NCBI GenBank assembly: GCA_041447245.1 | Contig: JBGMEA010000026.1 | Coordinates: 124,001 to 188,000 of the forward strand | Direction: 5' to 3' | Origin: JBGMEA01 sp041447245 | GTDB taxonomy: Bacteria > Bacillota > Clostridia > Eubacteriales > Anaerofustaceae | DNA length: 64,000 nucleotides | Part shown: positions 7,852 through 16,033 of the stretch, piece by piece | Layout: every line of letters starts with the position of its first letter | Position numbering within the stretch: position 1 is the stretch's first letter | Program-made: the position numbers and the translations under genes | Notes under the pieces: model-generated | What the model saw: the letters and a program-made list of their open reading frames with translations, nothing else | Told to the model about the DNA's origin: nothing | Database searches by the model: none

Positions 7852-8556
7852 TTATTGAATGATCGTTCCGATTTTTTCTCCGCAGACAGCTTTTACAATA
7901 TTCTCAGCCGGTGTCAACGGGAAAATCAGCAAAGGTATTTGATTGTCCATACAAAGCGACGCCGCAGTGGAGTCAATGACCTTCAGTCCTTTGTCAAGAA
8001 TATCCATGTAAGTCAATTCATCGTATTTAACGGCATTTGCATTTGTGCTCGGATCACTGTCATAAACCCCATCCACATTTTTTGCGGAAAGAATAATTTC
8101 AGCTTCAATTTCCGCTGCCCGTAACGATGCTGTAGTATCAGTGGAAAAAAAGGGACTTCCGGTTCCTGCCGCGAAAATTACGACTCTGCCCTTTTCCAAA
8201 TGGCGGATCGCACGCCTTCGGATATACGGTTCGCAAATCTGCTGCATGGAGATAGCGGACTGAACACGCACATCCAACCCTTCGCGTTCGATTGCATCCT
8301 GCAAAGCAAGAGCATTCATAACTGTTGCGAGCATTCCCATATAATCAGCTGTTGCGCGATCCATCCCGACACCGGTTCTTCCCCTCCAAAAATTACCGCC
8401 GCCGACGACGATGGCAATCTGAACGTCCATGTCGGAAACGACTCTCAACTGTCTGCATACTTCGTTAACTGTCTCATTGTCTATGCCGAATCCTTGACTG
8501 CCTGCAAGTGCTTCTCCGCTCATTTTCAGCAGAATTCTTTTATATTTTGCTTTCAT
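7852..8556 (-). CDS. pyrH: UMP kinase
   Basis: PyrH phosphorylates UMP to UDP. The 234-residue protein belongs to the amino-acid kinase fold: LLKMSGEALAG at the start, VVGGGNFWRGR for phosphate binding, the DRATADYMGMLATVMNALAL stretch, and AAGTGSPFFSTDTTASLRA for UMP binding. The start is preceded by a purine-rich site. It lies downstream of tsf, with a terminator-like hairpin between the two genes that could lower its expression relative to the ribosomal genes. Confidence 0.98.
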   Translation of the reverse strand: MKAKYKRILLKMSGEALAGSQGFGIDNETVNEVCRQLRVVSDMDVQIAIVVGGGNFWRGRTGVGMDRATADYMGMLATVMNALALQDAIEREGLDVRVQSAISMQQICEPYIRRRAIRHLEKGRVVIFAAGTGSPFFSTDTTASLRAAEIEAEIILSAKNVDGVYDSDPSTNANAVKYDELTYMDILDKGLKVIDSTAASLCMDNQIPLLIFPLTPAENIVKAVCGEKIGTIIQ

Positions 8557-8584
8557 TTAGTTCTCCCGCCATACTGGTCATTCG

Positions 8585-8606
8585 AAAAAAGGCACAAAAC
8601 TGTGCC
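8585..8606 (-). terminator. Terminator or attenuator between tsf and pyrH
   Basis: GGCACA (8591-8596) pairs with TGTGCC (8601-8606); on the minus strand it is followed by six Ts. It lies 8 bases past the tsf stop and probably allows partial readthrough into pyrH. Confidence 0.75.
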
Positions 8607-8613
8607 TTCTTTT

Positions 8614-9270
8614 TTAAGAATTGGAAATCTGCTTTGCAATTTCTTCCGCAAAATTTTCCGATTTTTTTTCAAGTCCTTCACCCATCTGATAGCGTGTGAA
8701 TCTTCTGATTACGATATTTTCTCCGATGGTTGCAATTTTATCTTTCAGCAGATCCGAAATTGTCAAATCCGGATTTTTCACAAACGGCTGTTCCATCAGA
8801 CAAACTTCTCGGTACATTTTCGAAATGCGGCCTTCCACCATCTTCTGAGCAATGTTTTCCGGTTTTCCTTCATTCATCGCCTGGTGCATCAGAATTTGCT
8901 TTTCATTTTCAATTACATCGGCGGGAACTTCTTCTTTCGTCAGATAAGAAGGATTCGCTGCGGCAATATGCATTGCGATGTCTTTCACAAAAGCCTGAAA
9001 ATCACTGTTTTGCGCAACAAAGTCCGTTTCGCAGTTTACTTCCACAAGCACACCGATTTTTCCGCCCATATGAATGTACGATCCGACTACACCTTCCGCC
9101 GCCACTCTTCCAGATTTTTTGTTGGCAGCCGCAAGACCTTTTTCACGAAGGTAAGTCATCGCCTTTTCCATATCGCCTTCCGTCTCGGTAAGCGCTTTTT
9201 TGCAGTCCATCATACCGGCACCGCATTTTTCTCTGAGCTGTTTTACCAGATCGGCAGAAATATTACTCAT
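8614..9270 (-). CDS. tsf: Elongation factor Ts
   Basis: EF-Ts exchanges GDP on EF-Tu. The 218-residue protein has the N-terminal UBA-like domain (LVKQLREKCGAGMMDCKKAL), and the EF-Tu-contacting core motif GVLVEVNCETDFVA. At 218 residues it is the short form, with a reduced core compared with the 280-300 residues of E. coli or Bacillus EF-Ts. It lies 22 bases after rpsB. Confidence 0.97.
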   Translation of the reverse strand: MSNISADLVKQLREKCGAGMMDCKKALTETEGDMEKAMTYLREKGLAAANKKSGRVAAEGVVGSYIHMGGKIGVLVEVNCETDFVAQNSDFQAFVKDIAMHIAAANPSYLTKEEVPADVIENEKQILMHQAMNEGKPENIAQKMVEGRISKMYREVCLMEQPFVKNPDLTISDLLKDKIATIGENIVIRRFTRYQMGEGLEKKSENFAEEIAKQISNS

Positions 9271-9292
9271 AATATGTTAACCCTCTATTCTC

Positions 9293-10066
9293 TTATTCTT
9301 GTACGACCGCTTCTTCCTGAACGGCTTCGATCACATCATCCGGAGACTGTTCAGCAACGGGTTCTTCGGCAACACTGAAGGATTCTCCCTGTTTTCCTTC
9401 CAAGATGGCATTTGCCATGGTTTGTGAAAGAAGAGCAACCGCTCTGATTGCATCGTCATTACCGGGGATGATATAATCCACATCATCCGGATCACAGTTC
9501 GTATCAACAATCCCGACAACCGGAATGTTCAATTTTTTTGCTTCCAAGACTGCGATGTGTTCTTTTTTGGGATCTACGATAAACACGGCACCGGGCAGTC
9601 GTTCCATTGTTTTGATGCCGCCCAAAAATTTTTCGAGTTTTTCGCGTTCGTTTTTCAGGTTGATGACTTCTTTTTTCGGAAGCACTTCAAAAGTGCCGTC
9701 CGTTTCCATTTCTTCCAATTTATGAAGTCTGTCGATTCTCTGCTTGATTGTTTTGAAATTCGTCAATGTACCGCCGAGCCAACGCTGCGTGACAAAGTGA
9801 GAATCACATCGTCTGGCTTCTGCTTCCACCGCTTCCTGCGCCTGTTTTTTCGTACCGATGAACAGAATGCTTTTGCCTTCTTCGGCGATACTGCGCATAA
9901 ATTCGCAAGCTTCTTCCACCATTACGACCGTTTTTTGCAAGTCAATGATGTAAATGCCGTTACGTTCCGTATAAATATACGGTTTCATTTTCGGATTCCA
10001 TCTTCTTGTCTGGTGTCCGAACTGAACGCCGGCTTCCAGAAGTTGTTTCATAGTAATATAACTCAT
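9293..10066 (-). CDS. rpsB: 30S ribosomal protein S2
   Basis: The protein starts MSYITMKQLLEAGVQFGHQT, the usual S2 N-terminus, and contains RWNPKMKPYIY, the coiled-coil region, and PGNDDAIRAVALL near the C-terminus. The frame is open 22 codons further upstream, but the ATG at 10066 has a strong AAGGAGG site and gives the normal 257 residues. A C-terminal acidic tail of about 25 residues ends the protein. It is the first gene of the translation operon. Confidence 0.98.
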   Translation of the reverse strand: MSYITMKQLLEAGVQFGHQTRRWNPKMKPYIYTERNGIYIIDLQKTVVMVEEACEFMRSIAEEGKSILFIGTKKQAQEAVEAEARRCDSHFVTQRWLGGTLTNFKTIKQRIDRLHKLEEMETDGTFEVLPKKEVINLKNEREKLEKFLGGIKTMERLPGAVFIVDPKKEHIAVLEAKKLNIPVVGIVDTNCDPDDVDYIIPGNDDAIRAVALLSQTMANAILEGKQGESFSVAEEPVAEQSPDDVIEAVQEEAVVQE

Positions 10067-10177
10067 TGTTCCTCCTTGGTTTACCCCTCCGCGTTCCGTT
10101 TTTTGTGCGACAAACAATGTATATGCAACCAAGCCGCTGCGGATCCGCGTGTGTATTTGTTTATTTCATGCCAAGAT

Positions 10178-10206
10178 ATTTTAGCATAAATATGCTTAAG
10201 AATCAA
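10178..10206 (-). promoter_or_regulatory. Promoter and leader of the rpsB operon
   Basis: TTGATT (10201-10206) and TAAAAT (10178-10183) on the minus strand are 17 bases apart. The leader to rpsB is about 105 bases and contains the GC-rich palindrome GCGGATCCGC at 10139-10148. S2 leaders in other bacteria bind S2 for autoregulation; whether this one does is inference. Confidence 0.65.
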
Positions 10207-10214
10207 ATGTTTTT

Positions 10215-10994
10215 TTATTTCTGCTGACTCTTCGTTTCATCTGCAAGGTAAGGATTGATAATCCGAATAAAAGTGCCTTTCATTCCCAGAGATCTCGTTT
10301 GAATGACCCCTGCACTTTCCAGTTTTCGCAATGCATTGGAGATTACAGAACGTGTAATATTGGCTTCGTCTGCTATCGTACTTGCAATCACAAGCCCTTC
10401 ATTGCCTTCCATCCCGGCAATGATGCGGTCGATAGCCTCCTGCTCGGAATAAGAAAGAGAAGAATAGGCCATTTTCACAGATGTTTTCTGCATCAGTCGT
10501 TGTTTGTATTTCTCCTCTTCAAATTTCATCAGCTCCATAGCAATGATGGCTGCGGCGTATTCGCAAACGATCAGCTCGTCTTCCGAAAACTGATCCTCGT
10601 ACTTAGCCAACACAAAGCTGCCCAGATGTTTTCCTGAACCGATGATCGGTACAATCGTCAGATAACGGTTTTTGAAAATACAATTTCCTTTTTCTCCGTA
10701 AATGCACTGCGGAACTTCCGTAAACAAATTTGACACAGTATCCTGATAAGTCATCAGTTCATTGTTAAAATCCTGCGGGAATGCTTTTTCTTCCAAAGCA
10801 AGATCATTGATATCGCAATCGTATCTGCTGCTCGTGGAATAAGAAAGGATTTTGCCTTCGTTGTCCGAGACATAAGTATTTGCCGAAAGCACCTCACTGA
10901 GTTGTTTGGTCAGTTTGTCGAATGAAATGGTTTCAACGGCCGACTGTTTCAGAATTTCATTCAGTCTTCTGATTTGATCCAGTAATTCTCTCAT
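10215..10994 (-). CDS. codY: GTP-sensing transcriptional pleiotropic repressor CodY
   Basis: CodY represses transition and nutrient-scavenging genes when GTP and branched-chain amino acids are plentiful. The 259-residue protein has the N-terminal GAF effector domain (start MRELLDQIRRLNEILKQ) and the C-terminal winged helix-turn-helix (NITRSVISNALRKLESAGV, then KGTFIRI). It is the last gene of hslV-hslU-codY, 10 bases after hslU, an arrangement conserved in Bacillota. Confidence 0.97.
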   Translation of the reverse strand: MRELLDQIRRLNEILKQSAVETISFDKLTKQLSEVLSANTYVSDNEGKILSYSTSSRYDCDINDLALEEKAFPQDFNNELMTYQDTVSNLFTEVPQCIYGEKGNCIFKNRYLTIVPIIGSGKHLGSFVLAKYEDQFSEDELIVCEYAAAIIAMELMKFEEEKYKQRLMQKTSVKMAYSSLSYSEQEAIDRIIAGMEGNEGLVIASTIADEANITRSVISNALRKLESAGVIQTRSLGMKGTFIRIINPYLADETKSQQK

Positions 10995-11004
10995 ATCCCC
11001 TCCG

Positions 11005-12417
11005 CTAAATAATATATTTTCCGGTGTCCTTCATAAAATCTTCTTCTTCGTTCTTAAAAATATTTTTCACATATTCTTTTGTAATGACGAATTCCTCCTG
11101 ATCGTAATCAGGTGCGTAAAACGAAATTTCTTCCAATAGCTTCTCGATAACGGTGTAAAGTCTGCGTGCTCCGATATTCTCGGATGTTTCGTTTTCCAAA
11201 TACGCCATTTTTGCGAGAAATTCCAGCGCATCCGTCTCAAATTTCAATTCAACCTCTTCTGTTTTGATCAGCTCATGATATTGTTTGATGATGGCATTCT
11301 GCGGTTGTGTAAGAATATTCAGAAAGTCAGCCTCAGTCAGACTGTCGAGTTTCACTTTGATCGGAAATCGCCCCTGCAACTCGGGGATCAAATCAGAGAC
11401 TTTGCTCATATGAAAAGCGCCTGCGCCGATAAAAAGAATATAATCGGTTTTGATCGGCCCGTACTTTGTATTGACAGTACATCCTTCAACGATTGGCAGA
11501 ATATCTCTCTGGACACCTTCTCTTGAAACGTCGGGACCCGAACTTTTGTAATTGTTTCCGACAATTTTATCAATCTCGTCAAGAAATACAATACCATCCT
11601 GTTCAGCAGAGCGCAGTCCTTCTTCAACGATAGCGTCCATATCCAACAAACGCTGAGACTCCTCATTATTAAAAATAGCTCTGGCCTGCGCCACGGTTGT
11701 TTTGCGTTTCTTTTTTTTCTTCGGCATGAGTGAACCCAGCATATTGCTCACATTCATGCTGATTTCTTCCCCGCTGCCTTCTCCGCCGATCACGCCGATC
11801 GGAATACTTTGGGAATCTTCCACGGTGATCTCAATCAACAATTCTTCCAATTCTCCGTTGATCAGCTGCCTTTTATATTGTTCGCGTTTTCCGACAGATT
11901 CTTCTGCAGGTTCCTCAATTACGGAAGCAGCAGAATGATCCGAGGTCTCGGAAGTGGCTCCGTATATCATTTCATACGGAGTTTTTCCGTTTTCCTTCTT
12001 TTTGATCGGAACAATATAATCAAGCAAACGCTCATTGACCAGATCATCGACCCGCTCTGATACTTTTTCTATCTCCCTTTGTTTGACAAGCCGAATCGAT
12101 GTATTGACAAGATCCCGGATCATGGATTCCACGTCGCGTCCGACGTATCCGACTTCCGTAAATTTGGTTGCCTCAACTTTGATAAAAGGCGCGTCCACCA
12201 ATTTAGCAAGACGACGGGCTATTTCGGTTTTGCCGACACCGGTCGGCCCCATCATAATAATATTTTTTGGAGTGATTTCATCACGCATTTCTTCGGGAAG
12301 AAGCCTTCGGCGATAACGGTTGCGCAATGCGATCGCCACACACTTCTTCGCTTCCGGCTGTCCGATGATATATTTGTCCAATTCCTTGACGATTTGGGAC
12401 GGAGTCATTTCTTTCAT
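11005..12417 (-). CDS. hslU: ATP-dependent protease ATPase subunit HslU (ClpY)
   Basis: HslU is the AAA+ unfoldase that feeds the HslV peptidase. The 470 residues start with TPSQIVKELDKYIIGQ, then carry Walker A GPTGVGKTE near residue 57, an inserted I domain at about residues 110-240, Walker B FLDEIDKI, and a C-terminal sensor 2 region (SENIGARRLYTVIEKLLEEI). The final residues DTGKYII resemble the C-terminal tail that docks into HslV. It follows hslV by 25 bases. Confidence 0.97.
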   Translation of the reverse strand: MKEMTPSQIVKELDKYIIGQPEAKKCVAIALRNRYRRRLLPEEMRDEITPKNIIMMGPTGVGKTEIARRLAKLVDAPFIKVEATKFTEVGYVGRDVESMIRDLVNTSIRLVKQREIEKVSERVDDLVNERLLDYIVPIKKKENGKTPYEMIYGATSETSDHSAASVIEEPAEESVGKREQYKRQLINGELEELLIEITVEDSQSIPIGVIGGEGSGEEISMNVSNMLGSLMPKKKKKRKTTVAQARAIFNNEESQRLLDMDAIVEEGLRSAEQDGIVFLDEIDKIVGNNYKSSGPDVSREGVQRDILPIVEGCTVNTKYGPIKTDYILFIGAGAFHMSKVSDLIPELQGRFPIKVKLDSLTEADFLNILTQPQNAIIKQYHELIKTEEVELKFETDALEFLAKMAYLENETSENIGARRLYTVIEKLLEEISFYAPDYDQEEFVITKEYVKNIFKNEEEDFMKDTGKYII

Positions 12418-12442
12418 ATCAATACCTTTCTGAACTGTAAGT

Positions 12443-12973
12443 TTACAACGTAATTACTTTAATATGGTCATTGGTATAGACACAGATTTCCGAAGCAATC
12501 AGCAGCGAATTTTTTACGATTTCTTCGCTGTTCATATCGCTGAATCGAACGAGTGCCCGAGCTGCTGAAAGTGCATACATGCTTCCTGACCCGATTGCTG
12601 CCACTCCATCCTCCGGCTCGATCACTTCTCCTCCTCCGGAAATAATAAACAGGTTTTCAGCATCGCATGCAATCAACAGCGCATCCAATTTGCGTAAAGC
12701 ATGATCGCTTCGCCATTCTTTGGCTAATTCAATTGCCGCCCGAGGCAAATTACCGGAATACTGTTCTATTTTTGCTTCAAATTTTTCGGAAAGCTCAAAC
12801 GCGTCTGCAACGCTGCCTGCAAATCCAACTGCGACTTTCCCTCCATAAATGGTTCGGACTTTTTCCGCAGTATGCTTCATTACCGTCGTTTCTCCCAACG
12901 TGACCTGACCGTCTCCCCCGATTGCGGTTTTCCCATCTTTTCTTACCGCCAATATGGTTGTTGCACGAAACAT
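12443..12973 (-). CDS. hslV: ATP-dependent protease subunit HslV (ClpQ)
   Basis: HslV is the proteasome-like threonine peptidase of the HslUV complex. The 176-residue protein carries the family start after a short leader: MFRATTILAVRKDGKTA, followed by GGDGQVTLG and GFAGSVADAFEL. The catalytic residue should be an N-terminal threonine; here Thr5 and Thr6 are the candidates, so removal of MFRA would be needed to expose it. Bacillus ClpQ also has extra residues before the TTI. No alternative in-frame start gives Met-Thr directly. It is the first gene of hslV-hslU-codY. Confidence 0.96.
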   Translation of the reverse strand: MFRATTILAVRKDGKTAIGGDGQVTLGETTVMKHTAEKVRTIYGGKVAVGFAGSVADAFELSEKFEAKIEQYSGNLPRAAIELAKEWRSDHALRKLDALLIACDAENLFIISGGGEVIEPEDGVAAIGSGSMYALSAARALVRFSDMNSEEIVKNSLLIASEICVYTNDHIKVITL

Positions 12974-13005
12974 CGCATTACCTCATGATTGAATGATTTT
13001 TCTTA

Positions 13006-13014
13006 ATTATAACA
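13006..13014 (-). promoter_or_regulatory. Extended -10 promoter of hslV-hslU-codY
   Basis: On the minus strand TGT precedes TATAAT (13006-13011) about 30 bases ahead of the hslV start. No good -35 box is visible, which fits an extended -10 promoter. Confidence 0.5.
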
Positions 13015-13135
13015 CAACGCAAAACTACTGCGTATGAATTTTCTTAATTTTCATGATACTTCGAATATTATATTTTTTTTCGCAGATACAGCAAAACTGA
13101 AAAAACGAAATAATGAATTTTATCTTTTTTTCTTA

Positions 13136-13163
13136 TTGACATTATAAAAGAATATGGTAAAAT
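13136..13163 (+). promoter_or_regulatory. groESL promoter
   Basis: TTGACA (13136-13141) and TAAAAT (13158-13163) are 16 bases apart, matching a housekeeping sigma-A promoter directly ahead of the CIRCE element. Confidence 0.88.
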
Positions 13164-13167
13164 ATTT

Positions 13168-13194
13168 TTAGCACTCAACATGAATGAGTGCTAA
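13168..13194 (+). promoter_or_regulatory. CIRCE operator (HrcA binding site)
   Basis: TTAGCACTC (13168-13176), a 9-base spacer, and GAGTGCTAA (13186-13194) form a perfect CIRCE inverted repeat at the groESL transcription start. HrcA would repress the operon until heat or misfolded protein titrates GroEL. hrcA itself is not in the window. Confidence 0.97.
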
Positions 13195-13235
13195 CAAGGT
13201 AAATTTTTGATATTTATTATAAGGAGGTTTGGTTC

Positions 13236-13520
13236 ATGAACTTAAAACCGCTCGGAGACAGAGTTGTCTTAAAGGTGAAAGAATCAGATGAAAAAACGAA
13301 AAGCGGGATTTACATGCCCGATACGTCGAAAGAAAAACCGCTTCAGGCTACGGTTGTGGCTGTCGGATCAGGCGAAATTGTAGATGGCAAGAAAATCCCG
13401 CTCGAACTGAAAGTGGGAGACATTGTCGTTTACGGCAAATTTTCCGGGACTGAAATCAAAATCGATGAAGAAGATTACCTTATCGTGAAACAAAGCGATA
13501 TTCTGGCAGTAATCGAATAA
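13236..13520 (+). CDS. groES: Co-chaperonin GroES
   Basis: The 94-residue protein starts LKPLGDRVVLKV and contains the mobile loop (SDEKTKSGIYMPDTSKEKP) that contacts GroEL. It caps the GroEL folding chamber in the cytoplasm. The start has a strong AAGGAGG site. It is followed by groEL after 14 bases under the same CIRCE-controlled promoter. Confidence 0.98.
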   Translation: MNLKPLGDRVVLKVKESDEKTKSGIYMPDTSKEKPLQATVVAVGSGEIVDGKKIPLELKVGDIVVYGKFSGTEIKIDEEDYLIVKQSDILAVIE

Positions 13521-13534
13521 GGAGGAAACAAACA

Positions 13535-15157
13535 ATGGCTAAAGATATCAAGTATGGACCGGAAGCCAGAGCGGCTTTGGAAATCGGCGTCAACAAACTT
13601 GCCGATACCGTCAAAGTTACGCTTGGACCGAGAGGCAGAAATGTCGTATTGTCCAAACAGTTCGGTTCACCGATCATCACAAATGACGGGGTTACCATCG
13701 CAAAAGAAATCGAACTGGAAGACATTTTCGAAAATATGGGAGCAGCGTTGGTTAAAGAAGTTGCGACAAAGACCAACGATGTCGCAGGTGACGGAACGAC
13801 CACCGCAACCATTCTTGCTCAGGCAATCGTTCGTGAAGGGCTGAAAAACGTCACGGCGGGAGCCAACCCGATTATTTTGAAAAAAGGGATTGAAAAAGCT
13901 ACCGAAGTTGTTGTGGAAGAATTAAAAAAATCCAGCAAACTCGTGGAAGATAAAACATCCATCGCTCAGGTAGCATCTATTTCCGCCAATGATGAAGCAA
14001 TCGGCAAATTAATTTCCGATGCTATGGACAAAGTCGGCAAAGACGGTGTCATCACTGTCGAAGAAGGTAAATCCATGGAAGTGGAACTCGACTTCACGGA
14101 AGGGATGCAGTTCGACAGAGGATATCTGTCTGCTTATTTTGTAACCGATACGGAAAAAATGGAAGCCGTTTATGAAGATGCTTACGTATTGATTACCGAT
14201 AAGAAAATTTCCAATATTCAGGACATCCTTCCGATTCTCGAACAACTTGTACAGCAGGGCGGCAGACTTCTGATCATTGCAGAAGACATTGAGGGCGAAG
14301 CTCTTTCCACTCTCGTGCTCAACAAACTCAGAGGCGTCTTCCAATGTGTTGCGGTCAAAGCTCCCGGATTTGGGGACAGAAGACGCGCCATGCTCGAAGA
14401 TATTGCGCTCCTCACCGGGGGAACAGTCATCAGCGACCAACTTGGAATGGATCTGAAAAGTGCCACACTCGAAAAATGCGGACGCACCAGATCTGTGAAA
14501 GTAGACAAAGAAAATACGATCATCGTGGAAGGCGCAGGAGACTCCACTCTGATCAATGACCGAAAGAAACAGATCAAAAAAGAAATCGAAGAAACAACTT
14601 CGGAATATGACAAAGAAAAATTGCAGGAACGCTTGGCAAAACTTTCCGGAGGAGTTGCGGTAATCAAAGTGGGTGCCGCTACCGAAACGGAAATGAAAGA
14701 AAGAAAGTATCGTATTGAAGACGCACTCAACGCTACGCGGGCAGCGGTAGAAGAAGGTGTCGTTGCAGGGGGCGGTTCCGCTTTGATCCAAACTGCGGAT
14801 GCGATTGAAAAATTGATTTCGACTTTGGACGGAGACGAAAGAACAGGGGCTCAGATTGTCAGACGCGCAATCGAAGAACCGCTCAGACAGATCGCATACA
14901 ATGCAGGGATTGAAGGAAGTGTCATTGTGGAAAAATTGCTCACCGACAAAAAAGGTCTCGGTTTTGACGCATTGAACTTCAATTACGTCGATATGTTTGA
15001 AGCGGGTATCATCGACCCGACGAAAGTGACAAGAAGCGCAATGCAGAATGCTGCGAGCGTTGCTTCCATGTTCCTTACGACCGAAGCAAGCGTTGCGGAA
15101 ATTCCGAAACCCGAACCGCCGATGCCGGCGGGCGGCGGCGGAATGCCGATGATGTAA
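13535..15157 (+). CDS. groEL: Chaperonin GroEL
   Basis: GroEL is the 60-kDa ATP-dependent folding chamber. The 540 residues carry KVTLGPRGRNVVLSK and NDGVTIAKEIE near the N-terminus, the ATP-binding GDGTTTATILAQAIV, the apical domain with LLIIAEDIEGEALSTLV, and the C-terminal GGGGMPMM tail. An AGGAGG site precedes the ATG. A strong terminator ends the operon. Confidence 0.99.
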   Translation: MAKDIKYGPEARAALEIGVNKLADTVKVTLGPRGRNVVLSKQFGSPIITNDGVTIAKEIELEDIFENMGAALVKEVATKTNDVAGDGTTTATILAQAIVREGLKNVTAGANPIILKKGIEKATEVVVEELKKSSKLVEDKTSIAQVASISANDEAIGKLISDAMDKVGKDGVITVEEGKSMEVELDFTEGMQFDRGYLSAYFVTDTEKMEAVYEDAYVLITDKKISNIQDILPILEQLVQQGGRLLIIAEDIEGEALSTLVLNKLRGVFQCVAVKAPGFGDRRRAMLEDIALLTGGTVISDQLGMDLKSATLEKCGRTRSVKVDKENTIIVEGAGDSTLINDRKKQIKKEIEETTSEYDKEKLQERLAKLSGGVAVIKVGAATETEMKERKYRIEDALNATRAAVEEGVVAGGGSALIQTADAIEKLISTLDGDERTGAQIVRRAIEEPLRQIAYNAGIEGSVIVEKLLTDKKGLGFDALNFNYVDMFEAGIIDPTKVTRSAMQNAASVASMFLTTEASVAEIPKPEPPMPAGGGGMPMM

Positions 15158-15167
15158 TCAATTGTTT

Positions 15168-15196
15168 AAAACTGCCGCAACTTGCGGCAGTTTTTT
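15168..15196 (+). terminator. Terminator of groESL
   Basis: A 10-bp GC-rich stem (15171-15180 with 15182-15191) is followed by six Ts, 14 bases past the groEL stop. Confidence 0.93.
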
Positions 15197-15253
15197 ATTG
15201 TCGTGTTCTGTCGGAGAAAACTGAGATCGATCGCTTTGTGTTCGGAAAAACTG

Positions 15254-15262
15254 TGATATAAT
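15254..15262 (+). promoter_or_regulatory. Extended -10 promoter of the unknown gene at 15289
   Basis: TGATATAAT, with TATAAT at 15257-15262. A TTTGTG about 16 bases upstream may act as a weak -35 box. Confidence 0.6.
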
Positions 15263-15288
15263 GGATGCAGAAAAATCGGGGGAACAAG

Positions 15289-15882
15289 ATGAATCTGGAA
15301 GAACTGAAAAATCAATTGCACGACAAACAAAAAGTATGCGAATATTTCCAAAGTGTACCAAATCAGAAGATAAGAAGGTTGACCTATTTCGATGAAGAAG
15401 GATTCGGGAGCGGAACCAATATTTATCTTATTTCGAAAAAAACCTGTTCGGAACCTGCTCAGGCACTTTGCAGCGCATGGCTGAACGAATACTTGTGGGA
15501 AGAGGATTTGGATTTGTTCGATTATGCGGAACCATGCTGTCGGGAAGCTGCGGATGCCTTTGAAGAAGAATCCGCAAAGTATCGCTACAAGGAAATCTCC
15601 GAAGCAGATCTGAAACAATATATCGCATCCCATCTGGAACCGATCATCAAAAAAACCGCTGCATTGCAATCAGCGGAAAAAAGACCCGACAGAGTGGAAT
15701 TTCTTTCTCAATCGGGAATTTATGTCGATAGAATCTATACCACGGAAAATGCTTATGTGTTCAAACCGAACGAAATATATTCGAAGGGATTGCTTCTGTA
15801 CCGCGAAAAACAAACCAAAGGCGAAGAATACCGAGAACTGTTTTTCGAAACGGATTTAAAGTATGTTTATTATCTTGATTAA
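15289..15882 (+). CDS. Uncharacterised cytoplasmic protein
   Basis: I do not recognise this 197-residue protein. It has no signal peptide or membrane segment, is rich in Glu, Lys and Tyr, and begins with a helical stretch (NLEELKNQLHDKQKVCEYFQ). There are several cysteines (positions about 16, 46, 54, 78) but no clear metal-binding pattern. The frame is open from 15265, but the ATG at 15289 has GGGGGAA directly upstream and is preferred. It is monocistronic between groEL and the helicase gene, with its own promoter. The next transcript's promoter begins about 40 bases past its stop. Confidence 0.65.
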   Translation: MNLEELKNQLHDKQKVCEYFQSVPNQKIRRLTYFDEEGFGSGTNIYLISKKTCSEPAQALCSAWLNEYLWEEDLDLFDYAEPCCREAADAFEEESAKYRYKEISEADLKQYIASHLEPIIKKTAALQSAEKRPDRVEFLSQSGIYVDRIYTTENAYVFKPNEIYSKGLLLYREKQTKGEEYRELFFETDLKYVYYLD

Positions 15883-15923
15883 TGATCAAGAGGAATCTGA
15901 TCGGTTGAACAAAAATAATTATT

Positions 15924-15951
15924 TTGAATTCCGCTTGATGTGTGATATACT
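15924..15951 (+). promoter_or_regulatory. Promoter of the DEAD-box helicase
   Basis: TTGAAT (15924-15929) and TATACT (15946-15951) are 16 bases apart, and TGA precedes the -10 box. The predicted start, near 15958, is only about 30 bases ahead of a terminator hairpin. Confidence 0.6.
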
Positions 15952-15988
15952 GAGACGGTATATAAACATTGTGCAAATAAAAAACTCG

Positions 15989-16018
15989 GCAAGGATATAC
16001 GGTATCCTTGCTTTTTTT
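15989..16018 (+). terminator. Leader terminator (possible attenuator) ahead of the helicase
   Basis: GCAAGGATA (15989-15997) pairs with TATCCTTGC (16003-16011), followed by seven Ts (16012-16018). The T tract ends directly before the GGGAAAGAG ribosome-binding region, and the ATG is at 16034. It could end the preceding gene, but it lies downstream of the helicase promoter, so helicase transcripts must read through it. Confidence 0.85.
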
Positions 16019-16033
16019 GGGAAAGAGAGCTAT

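Noticed and set aside
8200..9378. A long plus-strand open frame (392 codons) opposite pyrH and tsf.
   Set aside because: It is antisense to two certain genes, rich in His, Phe and Cys as expected for the reverse of codon-biased genes, and lacks a ribosome-binding site.
14009..14791. A 260-codon minus-strand frame inside groEL.
   Set aside because: Antisense to a certain gene; Phe- and His-rich composition typical of a reverse frame.
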